Assembly (NCBI RefSeq): GCF_039537585.1
Contig: NZ_BAABAU010000002.1
Location: forward strand, 30,413 to 94,412
Direction of reading: 5' to 3'
Length of the DNA: 64,000 bases
Source: Frondihabitans peucedani
Lineage (GTDB): Bacteria; Actinomycetota; Actinomycetes; Actinomycetales; Microbacteriaceae
Shown in pieces: positions 16,504-25,192 of the stretch. The first letter of the stretch is position 1. Each line of letters opens with the position of its first letter. A program made the position numbers and the translations under genes. The notes under the pieces are model-generated. The model was not told where the DNA came from, searched no databases, and saw only the letters and a program-made list of their open reading frames with translations.

Positions 16504-17004
16504 ATGTGGTTTGATTCGTGGGCTCAACTTGTCCGGGTGATTGTCGTCGGCGCCGCCGCCTACGCGTTCCTCATCGTGTCGTTGCGTCTGTCGGGCAAGC
16601 GCACATTGAGCCAGATGAACGCGTTCGACTTCATAGTCACCGTCGCCTTGGGCTCCACCCTCGCGACGATTCTTCTGAGCTCGGACGTGTCCTGGACGGA
16701 GGGAGCTGCAGCGTTGCTGTTGCTGTCAGCGCTGCAGTTCCTCGTCGCATGGCTCTCAACCCGGTTCCCGGTCGTCCGCCGGGCCGTGACGTCACGCCCC
16801 GTCACCCTGGTCAAGGACGGGGTCGCGCGTGAGGAGGCCACGCGGTCGAGCCGGATCACGTCGTCCCAGATTGATCAAGCGATCCGTAGTGGCGGGTATG
16901 GCGATATCGCCTTGGTGGCGGCGGTGGTGTTGGAACCCAACGGAACCCTTAGCGTCATCGGCCGCGACTCCGCAGGTGACCGGTCGAGCCTTCCGCCTAC
17001 CTGA
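16504..17004 (+). CDS. DUF421 / YetF-type membrane protein
   Basis: About 166 residues: three predicted N-terminal membrane helices (VIVVGAAAYAFLIVSLRL; FIVTVALGSTLATILLS; AAALLLLSALQFLVAWLS), then a small cytoplasmic domain typical of YetF. The sequence SGKRTLSQMNAFDFIVTVAL is the family signature. The ATG with AGGG upstream is preferred over a GTG two codons earlier. The molecular function of the family is unknown; members are often stress-linked. The next gene (rhodanese) is convergent. Confidence 0.85.
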   Translation: MWFDSWAQLVRVIVVGAAAYAFLIVSLRLSGKRTLSQMNAFDFIVTVALGSTLATILLSSDVSWTEGAAALLLLSALQFLVAWLSTRFPVVRRAVTSRPVTLVKDGVAREEATRSSRITSSQIDQAIRSGGYGDIALVAAVVLEPNGTLSVIGRDSAGDRSSLPPT

Positions 17005-17071
17005 CAACGGGCCCAGGCAAACTCGAAGGTTGGTCGCGCTCGTGGCGCGGCCTGGGACGTTTGCGTTTCGC

Positions 17072-17368
17072 TTAAACCACGGTGGGGTGCCCTGATGCTT
17101 CCCATTCGCTCATGCCGCCTCGGATGGAGACTGCGTCGAGGCCGTGGTCGGTGAGGATTTGGGCGCCTTGTGCGCTGCGTTTACCGGAGTGGCAGATGAC
17201 GTACACCGGATGAGCGTTAGGGACGTCTCTCGTTCCATCGGCCAGGTCTCCGAGCGGGATGTTGATAGCACCTTCGATGTGACCGTCTTGGTATTCGTTG
17301 GGTTCTCGCACGTCGATCAGGGTCGGGGTTGTGGCGGCGGCGAGGGCGTCCACGGTCGCTTCTGTCAT
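17072..17368 (-). CDS. Single-domain rhodanese (sulfurtransferase)
   Basis: A 98-residue rhodanese domain with the substrate-entry motif LIDVREPNEYQDGHIEGA and the active-site loop CHSGKRS holding the catalytic Cys. It would transfer sulfane sulfur, for example in thiosulfate or polysulfide handling. The ATG at MTEATVD gives the normal length of a stand-alone PspE/GlpE-like protein. It precedes the DUF2254 gene's 3' end in a run of minus-strand genes. Confidence 0.88.
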   Translation of the reverse strand: MTEATVDALAAATTPTLIDVREPNEYQDGHIEGAINIPLGDLADGTRDVPNAHPVYVICHSGKRSAQGAQILTDHGLDAVSIRGGMSEWEASGHPTVV

Positions 17369-17449
17369 GGGGATCCTCCTGTGTGATCGGGCCCGTCGGG
17401 ACCGTCGCGGGCCACGGTACACACCCGATTCCTCTGCTGGGCGGGATGT

Positions 17450-18661
17450 TCAGGAGCGAGAAGAATTCAGCGTCGCGAGAGCGTCCCTGAGGATGAGTTC
17501 GGTGGAGTTAGGGGCGGTCTCGAGGAGCCGGTGAGCCAGGCGGGTAGCGGCGTCGATGACGAGGGGATGCTCGAGCCCATACGTCGTGACGCCCGCGAAG
17601 ACGTCTCGAATGAGGTCGTCCGGTGCCGGCCACTTCACCATCACCGTGGCGGTGTCGCCGTCGGTGAGGGCGGTGGCGGAGGGTGGCCGGGTGAGAAGCG
17701 GGATGAGGGCGGTGCTGGCGAGGTCGAGGGCGGTGACGGCAGTGTAGGGGTCGTTGGTTCCGGAGGCGAGGCCGCGGACGGCGACTTCGACGAGCTGCTG
17801 CAACGCGAAGCGGACATCCTGATGCGGCGTCCGGGCGGTCCCGAACGTGAACGCTTCCTGCACCTTCTTCAGGACATCTGTGATTTTGTCGGCGGGGGAG
17901 ACGCGGACGAGAGGGTCTCCGGGGATGACGAAGGTTCCTGGCATCGCGACGACGTCGAGGACACAACCGGCGTCTTTGGCGATGTCCCGCAGCTCGTCGA
18001 GGTCGATCTGTTGGACGTATCCGTCGGATTTCGACGGGACCGGTGCTGTGTCGATGAGTGCCGGCTGGCGGGTAGCGGTGGTGGTGTCGTCAGCGACGTC
18101 TTCTGGGTAGATGAGATTGATGGCTGCCAGCAGGTCGTTTTGGACCCGTTTTTGCAGGGTGGTGATCTGCACGGAATCGGCGATGTGGTGGATAAAGAAC
18201 ACCAGCACCGCCACGTCCAGCACCCCGAAAACGACGGCGAGATGGGTCGCAAGGGTGGGCACGAAACCGCTGCCCTGGTCGGTCTCGGACCGGACCGCGC
18301 GGAGGACGACGAGAGCGTAGAGGAACGTGGAGGTGAACACTGCCAGCACGATCTGGTTGGCGCGGTCGGCGAGGAAGTTCCGCACCAGCCGTGGCCCGTA
18401 GGTGGAGGAGGTGGTCGCCAGGACGGAGATCGTGATGGAGAACGAGGTGCCGGCGACGGTCAGCATGGAGGTGCCGATAATCGACAGGATGCTCCTGCCC
18501 GCGGAGGCGCTGAGTGCATCGAGGAACGGGATTCGGGTGCCGTGGTCGATGAGGACCTGGTCGACGGTTACGAGGAGCTCCGCGAGGACGACGGCGGCGA
18601 TCCCGAAGACGGCAGGGAGAAACCAAAACGATTCCCGGGCGCGGAGAACAAAAAAGCGCAT
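17450..18661 (-). CDS. DUF2254 family membrane protein
   Basis: About 403 residues. The N-terminal 150 contain four hydrophobic segments (FLPAVFGIAAVVLAELLV; SILSIIGTSMLTVAGTSF; QIVLAVFTSTFLYALVVL; HLAVVFGVLDVAVLVFFI), and the rest is a soluble domain. FSITISVLATTSSTYGPRL is the family hallmark. The ATG lies three bases after the stop of the DUF4396 gene, so the two form an operon. Function of the family is not established; a channel- or envelope-linked role is often assumed. Confidence 0.82.
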   Translation of the reverse strand: MRFFVLRARESFWFLPAVFGIAAVVLAELLVTVDQVLIDHGTRIPFLDALSASAGRSILSIIGTSMLTVAGTSFSITISVLATTSSTYGPRLVRNFLADRANQIVLAVFTSTFLYALVVLRAVRSETDQGSGFVPTLATHLAVVFGVLDVAVLVFFIHHIADSVQITTLQKRVQNDLLAAINLIYPEDVADDTTTATRQPALIDTAPVPSKSDGYVQQIDLDELRDIAKDAGCVLDVVAMPGTFVIPGDPLVRVSPADKITDVLKKVQEAFTFGTARTPHQDVRFALQQLVEVAVRGLASGTNDPYTAVTALDLASTALIPLLTRPPSATALTDGDTATVMVKWPAPDDLIRDVFAGVTTYGLEHPLVIDAATRLAHRLLETAPNSTELILRDALATLNSSRS

Positions 18662-18666
18662 TACGG

Positions 18667-19389
18667 TCACATCTTTTCTTTGATGCCGGTGTGGATGAGG
18701 GCCCAGTTCACCGGGTACGCGGTCGCGAATCCGATGATCATCGCGATCTGCATCACAAACCAGAACTCCGGGCTGAGAACCGCCGCTCTCCCACCGAACA
18801 GGGCGGGGAGGATTAGGAATTGCGCCAGGGCCATGAATCCGTACATGCCGACCTGCCAGGACGAGATCGACAAGGTGTCGGCTTTCAGGGCGGCGAGGAG
18901 TCCTTGGCGGAGGGTGAGGCCGCGCATGGGGGCGATGGCGAAGTACTGGAACACGATGCCTATCGCGAACGCGAGGACGAAGTCGGCGATCCACCCGGCG
19001 AAGATCTCATCCTGATACAGCGACCCGAGACCCAGGAGGGCGCCGAGCCCGGGGATGGCGATCAGGGAGAACTCGCCGACGAGGTCCCCGATGGCGCAGC
19101 CGGCACCGCAGTGGCTGGTCCCGGTCGCGACGGCGACAGGCATGCCGTGTTCCGGTGAGTGGTCATCGTAGCCTTTGAGGGGTGCGCGGCCGGTGCGGCG
19201 GTAAAAGGTCAGCCAGGCCACACTGCCGAACAGCATCGTGGCCGGCCACACCACATTCATCACCCCCATCTTCTGCGGACGACGGACCACGTCGATAACG
19301 ACCCAGGCAGCGCATCCGATTCCGACCAAGAGAGAAACGGATGCGAGGAGGGTCAGCCAGAGGGGAAAGCCTTCCGGGCCGAGGGTCAT
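18667..19389 (-). CDS. DUF4396 family membrane protein
   Basis: A 240-residue membrane protein with about six hydrophobic segments. The stretch ATGTSHCGAGCAIGDLVGE, with its paired Cys and His, is characteristic of DUF4396 and may bind metal. An N-terminal segment (LVGIGCAAWVVIDVVRRPQ) and a conserved cytoplasmic loop FYRRTGRAP are also seen. It is the first gene of a tight pair with the DUF2254 gene. Function unknown; Cys/His in the membrane suggest metal handling. Confidence 0.82.
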   Translation of the reverse strand: MTLGPEGFPLWLTLLASVSLLVGIGCAAWVVIDVVRRPQKMGVMNVVWPATMLFGSVAWLTFYRRTGRAPLKGYDDHSPEHGMPVAVATGTSHCGAGCAIGDLVGEFSLIAIPGLGALLGLGSLYQDEIFAGWIADFVLAFAIGIVFQYFAIAPMRGLTLRQGLLAALKADTLSISSWQVGMYGFMALAQFLILPALFGGRAAVLSPEFWFVMQIAMIIGFATAYPVNWALIHTGIKEKM

Positions 19390-19555
19390 CGGTGGAGGGT
19401 GTGCACGCTGGGGGCTCGGTACGTCATGGGTTCACCGTACGCAGGCCGACACGTCCCGCGTCGCATGCACAACAACCGATAGTCGGCAAGTAGGGCCTGG
19501 AAACAACGTTCGAGGGCCGAACGCCTGTCCCAACGCTGCACCCTCTTGAGCTCCG

Positions 19556-19888
19556 TCACCGGAGTTCGCCGGCGGCGAAGACGACCGCGACGGTGGCGTT
19601 GACGGTGCCGGCGACCTTCCGGCGGGGGTCTGTCACGGCAACGGCGACCATGGTGCCGGCATGGATAAGATCGACGACCCCGCCTAACCGGTGCGCTGTC
19701 CGCCGGGAGAGGATCAGCAGGATGGCGGCTTGGGTGAGGTGGCGGCCGCCGAGGATCCGGATGAAGACACGCTCGCGCGGGTCGGCGGGGTGGCCGAGGA
19801 TGTGCTCGGCGACCTGATCGGGGAAAAGCAACTCAGCGAGACCGAATGCGGCGCGCAGGATCTCCAAGGGTTTCGTAGAGGAGTTCAT
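19556..19888 (-). CDS. Small membrane protein following ctaD (110 aa)
   Basis: Starts immediately after the ctaD stop, so it is co-transcribed and coupled. It has weakly hydrophobic helices (QAAILLILSRR; AGTMVAVAVTDP; VNATVAVVFAAGEL) and a conserved-looking GGRHLTQAA. Family not recognised with certainty; it resembles DUF4267-like small membrane proteins. Confidence 0.6.
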   Translation of the reverse strand: MNSSTKPLEILRAAFGLAELLFPDQVAEHILGHPADPRERVFIRILGGRHLTQAAILLILSRRTAHRLGGVVDLIHAGTMVAVAVTDPRRKVAGTVNATVAVVFAAGELR

Positions 19889-21631
19889 CTATTTGATTTT
19901 CCCGTCGGAGAGGTCGTGGACGTCGGAGTCAGATGCGTCCTTCAGTGGGCCCACCCCGTGGGCGATGCCTGCTTCGGGGTGGTTCAGATCGAACGCGGGG
20001 GACTCGGATCGGATGCGGGGAATGGACGTGAAGTTATGCCGCGGTGGCGGGCACGACGTCGCCCACTCGAGGGAGCGCCCGTACCCCCAGGGGTCGTTGA
20101 CTTCGACTTTGGGTGAGTTCCTGGCGGTCATGTAGATGTTGTAGAGGAAAGGGAGCATGGACACCCCGAGGAGCATGGCTCCGGTGGTGGAGAGCTGGTT
20201 CAGCCAGGTGAACCCGTCCGAGGGCTGGTAGGTGGCGTAGCGGCGGGGCATGCCGAGAACTCCGAGCCAGTGCTGGATCAGGAACGTCATGTGGAAACCG
20301 ATGAACAGTAACCAGAAGTGGATCTTCCCAAGACGTTCGTTGAGCATCCGGCCGGTCCACTTCGGCCACCAGAGGTAGAAGCCGGCGAACATCGCGAACA
20401 CGACGGTGCCGAAGACGACGTAGTGGAAGTGCGCCACCACGAAGTACGAATCCGACACGTGGAAATCCAGCGGCGGGGAAGACAAGATCACACCGGTCAG
20501 GCCGCCGAAAGTGAACGTGATCAGGAACCCAATGGCCCAGAGCATGGGGGTTTCGAAAGTGATCGACCCTCCCCACATGGTGCCGACCCAGTTGAAGATC
20601 TTCACCCCCGTCGGCACGGCGATCAGCATCGTCATCAGCGAGAAGAACGGCAGCAGCACCGACCCGGTGACGTACATGTGGTGCGCCCACACCGTCACCG
20701 AGAGTGCGGCGATCGCGATGGTTGCGTAGACGAGGGTCTTGTACCCGAAGATGGGTTTGCGGCTGAAGATCGGGATGGTCTCGGAGATGATGCCGAAGAA
20801 CGGCAACGCGATGATGTACACCTCGGGGTGGCCGAAGAACCAGAACAGGTGCTGCCACAAGATCGCGCCACCGTTGGCGGGGTTGAAGACGTTCGCGTTG
20901 AACACCCGGTCGAAGCCCAGCCCGAACAGGGCGGCGGCGAGGACGGGGAACGCCATGATGATCAGGATCGACGTGACCAGGGTGGTCCAGGTGAATTGGG
21001 ACATGCGGAACATCGTCATCCCGGGCGCGCGCATGGTGATGATGGTGGTGATGAAATTCACCGCGCCGAGGATCGTGGAGAACCCGGTGAGGGCGAGGCC
21101 GAATACCCAGAGGTTTCCGCCGAGGCCTGGGGTGAAGGTGGTGTCGGACAGGGGTGCGTAGGCGAACCACCCGAATGACGCTGCCCCCTGGGCGGTAAAG
21201 AACCCGGAGACGACGACGATCGCGCCGAAGAAGTACAACCAGAAAGCGAACGCGTTCAGCCTTGGGAACGCGACATCGGGTGCCCCGATCTGAAGTGGCA
21301 TGAGGGCGTTCGCAAACCCAGAAAAGAGGGGGGTGGCGAACAGGAGCAGCATGATCGTGCCGTGCATGGTGAACAGCTCGTTGTACTGCTCTTTCGATGC
21401 CACGACCGACCGTCCCGGCTCGAACAGCTGCGCTCGGATCACCAGGGCGAGGACGCCGGCGATGAGGAAGTAGCTGAACGAGGTGATCAGGTGCATGTTC
21501 CCGATCACCTTGTGATCGGTCGACGTCGCCCACGACACGATGCGATTGCCTTTGCGCCCAACACGGGTGGTGACGAAGTCGCGTCTCTCGGCCGGCACGT
21601 CGGATCGGGTTTGAGGGGCATGGGTCGTCAT
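19889..21631 (-). CDS. ctaD: Cytochrome c oxidase subunit I (aa3 type)
   Basis: A 580-residue, 12-helix haem-copper oxidase subunit. Seen: [15 protein letters not shown] with a haem ligand His, the WGHPEVY-equivalent [15 protein letters not shown] with the Cu-B His and cross-linked Tyr, AHHMYVTGS with the two further Cu-B His, and VVAHFHYVV with the haem His. It would reduce oxygen and pump protons. Subunits II, III and the haem assembly genes are absent from the window, so it must use chromosomal partners or act as an alternative subunit. The ATG at MTTHAPQ is chosen; an upstream ATG also fits. Confidence 0.93.
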   Translation of the reverse strand: MTTHAPQTRSDVPAERRDFVTTRVGRKGNRIVSWATSTDHKVIGNMHLITSFSYFLIAGVLALVIRAQLFEPGRSVVASKEQYNELFTMHGTIMLLLFATPLFSGFANALMPLQIGAPDVAFPRLNAFAFWLYFFGAIVVVSGFFTAQGAASFGWFAYAPLSDTTFTPGLGGNLWVFGLALTGFSTILGAVNFITTIITMRAPGMTMFRMSQFTWTTLVTSILIIMAFPVLAAALFGLGFDRVFNANVFNPANGGAILWQHLFWFFGHPEVYIIALPFFGIISETIPIFSRKPIFGYKTLVYATIAIAALSVTVWAHHMYVTGSVLLPFFSLMTMLIAVPTGVKIFNWVGTMWGGSITFETPMLWAIGFLITFTFGGLTGVILSSPPLDFHVSDSYFVVAHFHYVVFGTVVFAMFAGFYLWWPKWTGRMLNERLGKIHFWLLFIGFHMTFLIQHWLGVLGMPRRYATYQPSDGFTWLNQLSTTGAMLLGVSMLPFLYNIYMTARNSPKVEVNDPWGYGRSLEWATSCPPPRHNFTSIPRIRSESPAFDLNHPEAGIAHGVGPLKDASDSDVHDLSDGKIK

Positions 21632-21947
21632 GGGAACCACCGATCATTGAGACGCAATCTGTCGGCGACCTAGGTCTTGGGCTACCGATGGCGACCATAT
21701 TCCGCCAAAGCGCCATGGTCAATTTCGGGCAGGTAAATAGCGATACCGAGCATCGAAACGCTAGAGGCAACGGATTCGGCCCGGCGGATGGCAGCACGGC
21801 ATTCAGTAGCTGCTAGGCGCCCGAGACCCTCCTCGTTGTGGACGGCTCGCGGATTTGTAACCCATTCCGGTGTTTGCGGGAAGAATGGTCACGACGGTCC
21901 TAGACCCCTGATTCGTCTTCTCCCATCTCAGTCGACAGGACGCAGTC

Positions 21948-22154
21948 ATGGAACCGGCCTCCTCGTTCCGCTCCCGCCGAAGGTCTCGTCAGCCTCAGGC
22001 GGAACAGCGGATGCGTCGTATGCCTCCGAGCATCCTGCGGGGCGGTGTCGTCGCGGTCGTCCTCATTGCGGGAATGGTGCTCCTAGGAGAGATCGCCATT
22101 TATGCGGTCGGCTCGGCCACCGCTCCTCACCCGACCAGCACCCTTCATCCATAA
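21948..22154 (+). CDS. Small single-span membrane protein (68 aa)
   Basis: An Arg-rich N-terminus (RSRRRSRQPQAEQRMRR) is followed by one strong membrane helix (GGVVAVVLIAGMVLLGEIAI) and a short outside tail. The charge pattern gives N-in topology. AGGAC lies upstream of the ATG. Unknown function; it is divergent from ctaD, with about 300 bases between them. Confidence 0.55.
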   Translation: MEPASSFRSRRRSRQPQAEQRMRRMPPSILRGGVVAVVLIAGMVLLGEIAIYAVGSATAPHPTSTLHP

Positions 22155-22308
22155 CGCGCCTCGTCGGGACCTCTCGGGACAAGAAGACTCCGCGCGCGAC
22201 GCACATCGACGACCGACAACGACAGCAACGGTCCCGCAGCCAAGCCCCACATCACATCGCCCCAAGGCGATCCCACAGTTCTCTCGACCCGTTATGAAAG
22301 GCATGATC

Positions 22309-22992
22309 ATGACCACCACACCCCCATCCGACCCCAACTACGGCACCCCCAGGGGCCGCGACTACACCGCCCCCACCGATGCCGGGCCGGCTCCCGCGTT
22401 CGAACCTTTGGGCGCCGCCGTCGCCGCACAAGGCGCCGGCTCGATTTCCCGCGACGCCGCGATCGCGCGGGAAAAAGAGGAATACGGCGGCATGAAGTTC
22501 GGGGTGGCGTTCTTCGGCTGGTTGACCGCCACCGGCCTCACCGTCCTCCTCGGTGGGATCCTCACCGCGATCGGATACGGCATCAACGCCACCACCAACG
22601 GGGACGCCGCGAACACGGCCAGCAATAACCAGACCACCACAGGTATCGGCGCGGTCATCGTGTTCCTCGTCGTCGTCCTGATCGCCTACTTCGCCGGCGG
22701 GTATGTCGCCGGGCGGATGACTCGCTTCTCCGGCCTGAAGCAGGGCCTTGCCGTGTGGTTGTGGGCGCTGGTCATCACGATCGTCCTCGGCGTCATCGGA
22801 GCGATCGCGGGCAGCCAGTACAACATCTTGGACCGGATCGGGACGTTGCCGTCGATGTCCGGGCAGATGACCCTCGGCACCACCTTGTCCGTCCTAGCCG
22901 TCGCCGTGATCGCCCTGATCGGGGCACTCCTCGGGGGCCTCGCCGGGATGCGCTACCACCGGAAGGTGGACCGCGCCGGCTACGGCGCCTAA
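22309..22992 (+). CDS. Four-helix membrane protein of unknown function
   Basis: About 227 residues: a 60-residue Pro/Gly-rich cytoplasmic leader, then four hydrophobic helices (FFGWLTATGLTVLLGGILTA; GAVIVFLVVVLIAYFAGGYV; WLWALVITIVLGVIGAIAG; LAVAVIALIGALLGGLAGM) and a short basic tail. GYVAGRMTRFSGLKQG between helices 2 and 3 is typical of small YrzE-like envelope proteins. Three ATGs lie within 16 bases; the last has GAAAGG at good spacing. It precedes the AI-2E transporter. Confidence 0.7.
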   Translation: MTTTPPSDPNYGTPRGRDYTAPTDAGPAPAFEPLGAAVAAQGAGSISRDAAIAREKEEYGGMKFGVAFFGWLTATGLTVLLGGILTAIGYGINATTNGDAANTASNNQTTTGIGAVIVFLVVVLIAYFAGGYVAGRMTRFSGLKQGLAVWLWALVITIVLGVIGAIAGSQYNILDRIGTLPSMSGQMTLGTTLSVLAVAVIALIGALLGGLAGMRYHRKVDRAGYGA

Positions 22993-23093
22993 CCCCGACC
23001 GCCCGGCCCATTAGACGGGGTGGGAGGGCAGAGTCCCCCAACCCTCACCCTCCTACCCTTCCCCTTCCCCACCACCTCTGAAAGCGACACACC

Positions 23094-23144
23094 ATGATCG
23101 ACCCCAAACCCGGCGGCCGCGACGACGAACCGGCTCGCACCTGA
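23094..23144 (+). CDS. 16-codon upstream ORF coupled to the AI-2E family gene
   Basis: A minimal frame (MIDPKPGGRDDEPART) ends in TGA that overlaps the ATG of the next gene as TGATG. Such overlaps typically force translation reinitiation, so it may be a leader peptide setting expression of the transporter. It is too short for family assignment. Confidence 0.4.
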   Translation: MIDPKPGGRDDEPART

Positions 23145-24271
23145 TGGGCCACCTTCACCGGACTACCCCGCCCGAGCGTGAGCCTTCGCGGGTGTCGGTG
23201 CCCGAGACGCTGTGGTCTGACTCTCTTGGCACGTTCGCGACCCGGTGCTTGCAAGTACTTCTGGTGGCGGCAGTGGCTGTCGCGCTGGTGTTCGGGATGA
23301 CGCAGCTGAGCGTGGTGATCATCCCGATCGTCCTGGCGTTGATCATCGCCTCCGCCATGTTCCCCTTGGTTGACTTCCTCCGGAGGCATCACGTCCCGTC
23401 TGCGGTCGCGACGTGGGTCAGTCTCCTGGCCGTCCTCGGGGTTTTCGGTGCGGTCGTGTGGGTGATTGTCCTGCGCGTGGAGTCGCAGTTCGGCGACCTG
23501 GCGGCCTCTGCGGTGGACGGGGCCGACCAGGTCCGGCGGCTAGCCGGAAACCTCCCAATCAGCGACCAGCAGTTCCAGGACGCCAAAGCGTCAGTGCTGG
23601 ATTTCCTGTCGAGCAAACAGTTCGGCACCGGGGCCCTCGCCGGGGTATCCGCGGCCGGCAGCTTCGCCACCTCCGCCGCCGTGTTCGCAGTGGTGCTGTT
23701 CTTCTTCCTCAAAGACGGCCCCCGCATCTGGGCGTTCCTGTGCCGCCCGTTCACCGGGCACCGCCTCGAACGGGCGCAGCGGGTCGGCGACCAGGCCGTC
23801 ACAACCCTCGGGGGCTACGTGCGCGGCACTGCCACCGTCGCCCTGGTCGACGCGATCGGCATCGGGGCAGGGCTCCTCATCATCGGAGTGCCCCTCGCGA
23901 TCCCGTTGGCGGTGATCGTGTTCATCGCCGCGTTCGTGCCCCTGGTCGGCGCGACCGCCGCGGGGATCCTTGCCGCTCTCGTCGCTGTGGTCTCCAACGG
24001 CCCCGTCGCCGCCCTCTGGGTCGTTGCCGTGGTGGTGTTGGTGAATCAGCTCGAGGGCAACTTCCTTCAACCCGTCGTGATGGGCCGCACCCTCAAACTG
24101 CACCCACTCGTCATCTTGATCGCCCTGACTGCGGGCACGATCCTCGGCGGGATCGTGGGAGCCATCTTGTCGGTTCCCCTGGCTGCGACGGCGTGGGGGA
24201 TCGTCACCATCTGGAACGGGCCGGACAAACCCGCGGAATTCGCCCGCCAGAAACGACCCGAACATTCCTGA
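23144..24271 (+). CDS. AI-2E family transporter (PerM/TqsA-like permease)
   Basis: A 375-residue protein with about seven to eight membrane helices in the AI-2E arrangement: two N-terminal helices (VVIIPIVLALIIASAMFPLV), a soluble segment with coiled potential, then VFAVVLFFFLKDGP and the C-terminal signature LEGNFLQPVVMGRTLKLHP. Members export autoinducers or small solutes, and some act as sodium/proton antiporters. Its ATG overlaps the stop of a tiny upstream frame. It is not obviously in an operon with the next gene, which is convergent. Confidence 0.88.
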   Translation: MGHLHRTTPPEREPSRVSVPETLWSDSLGTFATRCLQVLLVAAVAVALVFGMTQLSVVIIPIVLALIIASAMFPLVDFLRRHHVPSAVATWVSLLAVLGVFGAVVWVIVLRVESQFGDLAASAVDGADQVRRLAGNLPISDQQFQDAKASVLDFLSSKQFGTGALAGVSAAGSFATSAAVFAVVLFFFLKDGPRIWAFLCRPFTGHRLERAQRVGDQAVTTLGGYVRGTATVALVDAIGIGAGLLIIGVPLAIPLAVIVFIAAFVPLVGATAAGILAALVAVVSNGPVAALWVVAVVVLVNQLEGNFLQPVVMGRTLKLHPLVILIALTAGTILGGIVGAILSVPLAATAWGIVTIWNGPDKPAEFARQKRPEHS

Positions 24272-24350
24272 CCCGAAGAGCCCCCGTCGTCCGACTGGAC
24301 CTCCTGCGCTGGGACTCGACGGTGGTGCTGCCGTTCGATATTGGGCGTTA

Positions 24351-25031
24351 TTACCTGCGGTGCTGAAGGTGAACGAACGTGCGGTGGTTTCCCATCCGGT
24401 GCTGCACCGGGTAGAGCCCCGCGCGTGCGGCATACCCGGTAAGCGGGACAGCGCCGATTTCGGCCCACGGGAACGTGTCCGAACGGTCCCCACCATCTGC
24501 CGAGGCGAGATGCGCCACAAACACGTCGTTACGGTCTGCCTCAGGGTGTGTTTCCACGATCACCGTCCCGCCCGCGGCGAGAAGGTCCCGGCACCGGGCC
24601 AGCAAGGCGGCAGGGTCAGCGCCAATCCCGACGTTGCCATCCAGCAACAGGATGGTCCCGAACAAGATTTCTCCGGGGAGGGGGTCGAAGATGCTGCCCG
24701 TGATCGCGTTGAACCCCTTCTGTCGCGTGAGATCTGTGGCGGCTTTTTCCGTGTCGATGCCGACAGCGACCAGCCCTGCCTGGGCGGCCGCGTCGAGCAT
24801 GCGGCCCGGCCCGCAACCGACATCAAGGACTGGGCCGGCCGCTTCCCGCAGCACGCCCAGATCGGCTTCGTCTGGGCCGTCCAGCCACCGCGTCACGGGG
24901 AGAAGCTCCTCGGAGCCATCGTTCCGATGCAGAACAAGATTCGTTCGGGTGCGAAGGGCCACCGCATACGAGGCGGACGGACCGCCACCAAATACCGGCT
25001 CCGCAGGACGTGGGGGGTCGAGAAGCGTCAT
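24351..25031 (-). CDS. SAM-dependent methyltransferase (class I)
   Basis: A 226-residue class I methyltransferase. Motif I VLDVGCGPGRMLDAAAQAG binds S-adenosylmethionine, followed by an acidic GIDTEKAATDL and GTILLLDGNVG. The N-terminal 60 residues (LRTRTNLVLHRNDGSEELLP) resemble small-molecule or thiol methyltransferases. The substrate cannot be told. The ATG at MTLLDPP is preferred. It is divergent from the antiporter gene. Confidence 0.8.
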   Translation of the reverse strand: MTLLDPPRPAEPVFGGGPSASYAVALRTRTNLVLHRNDGSEELLPVTRWLDGPDEADLGVLREAAGPVLDVGCGPGRMLDAAAQAGLVAVGIDTEKAATDLTRQKGFNAITGSIFDPLPGEILFGTILLLDGNVGIGADPAALLARCRDLLAAGGTVIVETHPEADRNDVFVAHLASADGGDRSDTFPWAEIGAVPLTGYAARAGLYPVQHRMGNHRTFVHLQHRR

Positions 25032-25192
25032 AGGTGTCAAGCTGTAGCCCATTTCTCGCTGGCAGGAGCGCCACAGCCGGTGACGTGGCCTCATTGTCAC
25101 CAGAACGCAACACCGCTAGGTATCGGCGTCCTTCGCACCGCGGCCTTGGTGCGGCGTTCGGTCACACCCCTGCGACAGGGAAGGATGAAGCT

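Noticed and set aside
17450..18994. A 514-codon version of the DUF2254 gene
   Set aside because: The first 111 codons are Arg/His/Pro-rich shadow of the upstream DUF4396 gene; the ATG at 18661 gives the normal family length.
20034..21797. Very long open frames opposite or out of frame with ctaD
   Set aside because: They are His/Arg- or Asp/Glu-rich shadows created by high-G+C codon bias; CtaD has all its family motifs.
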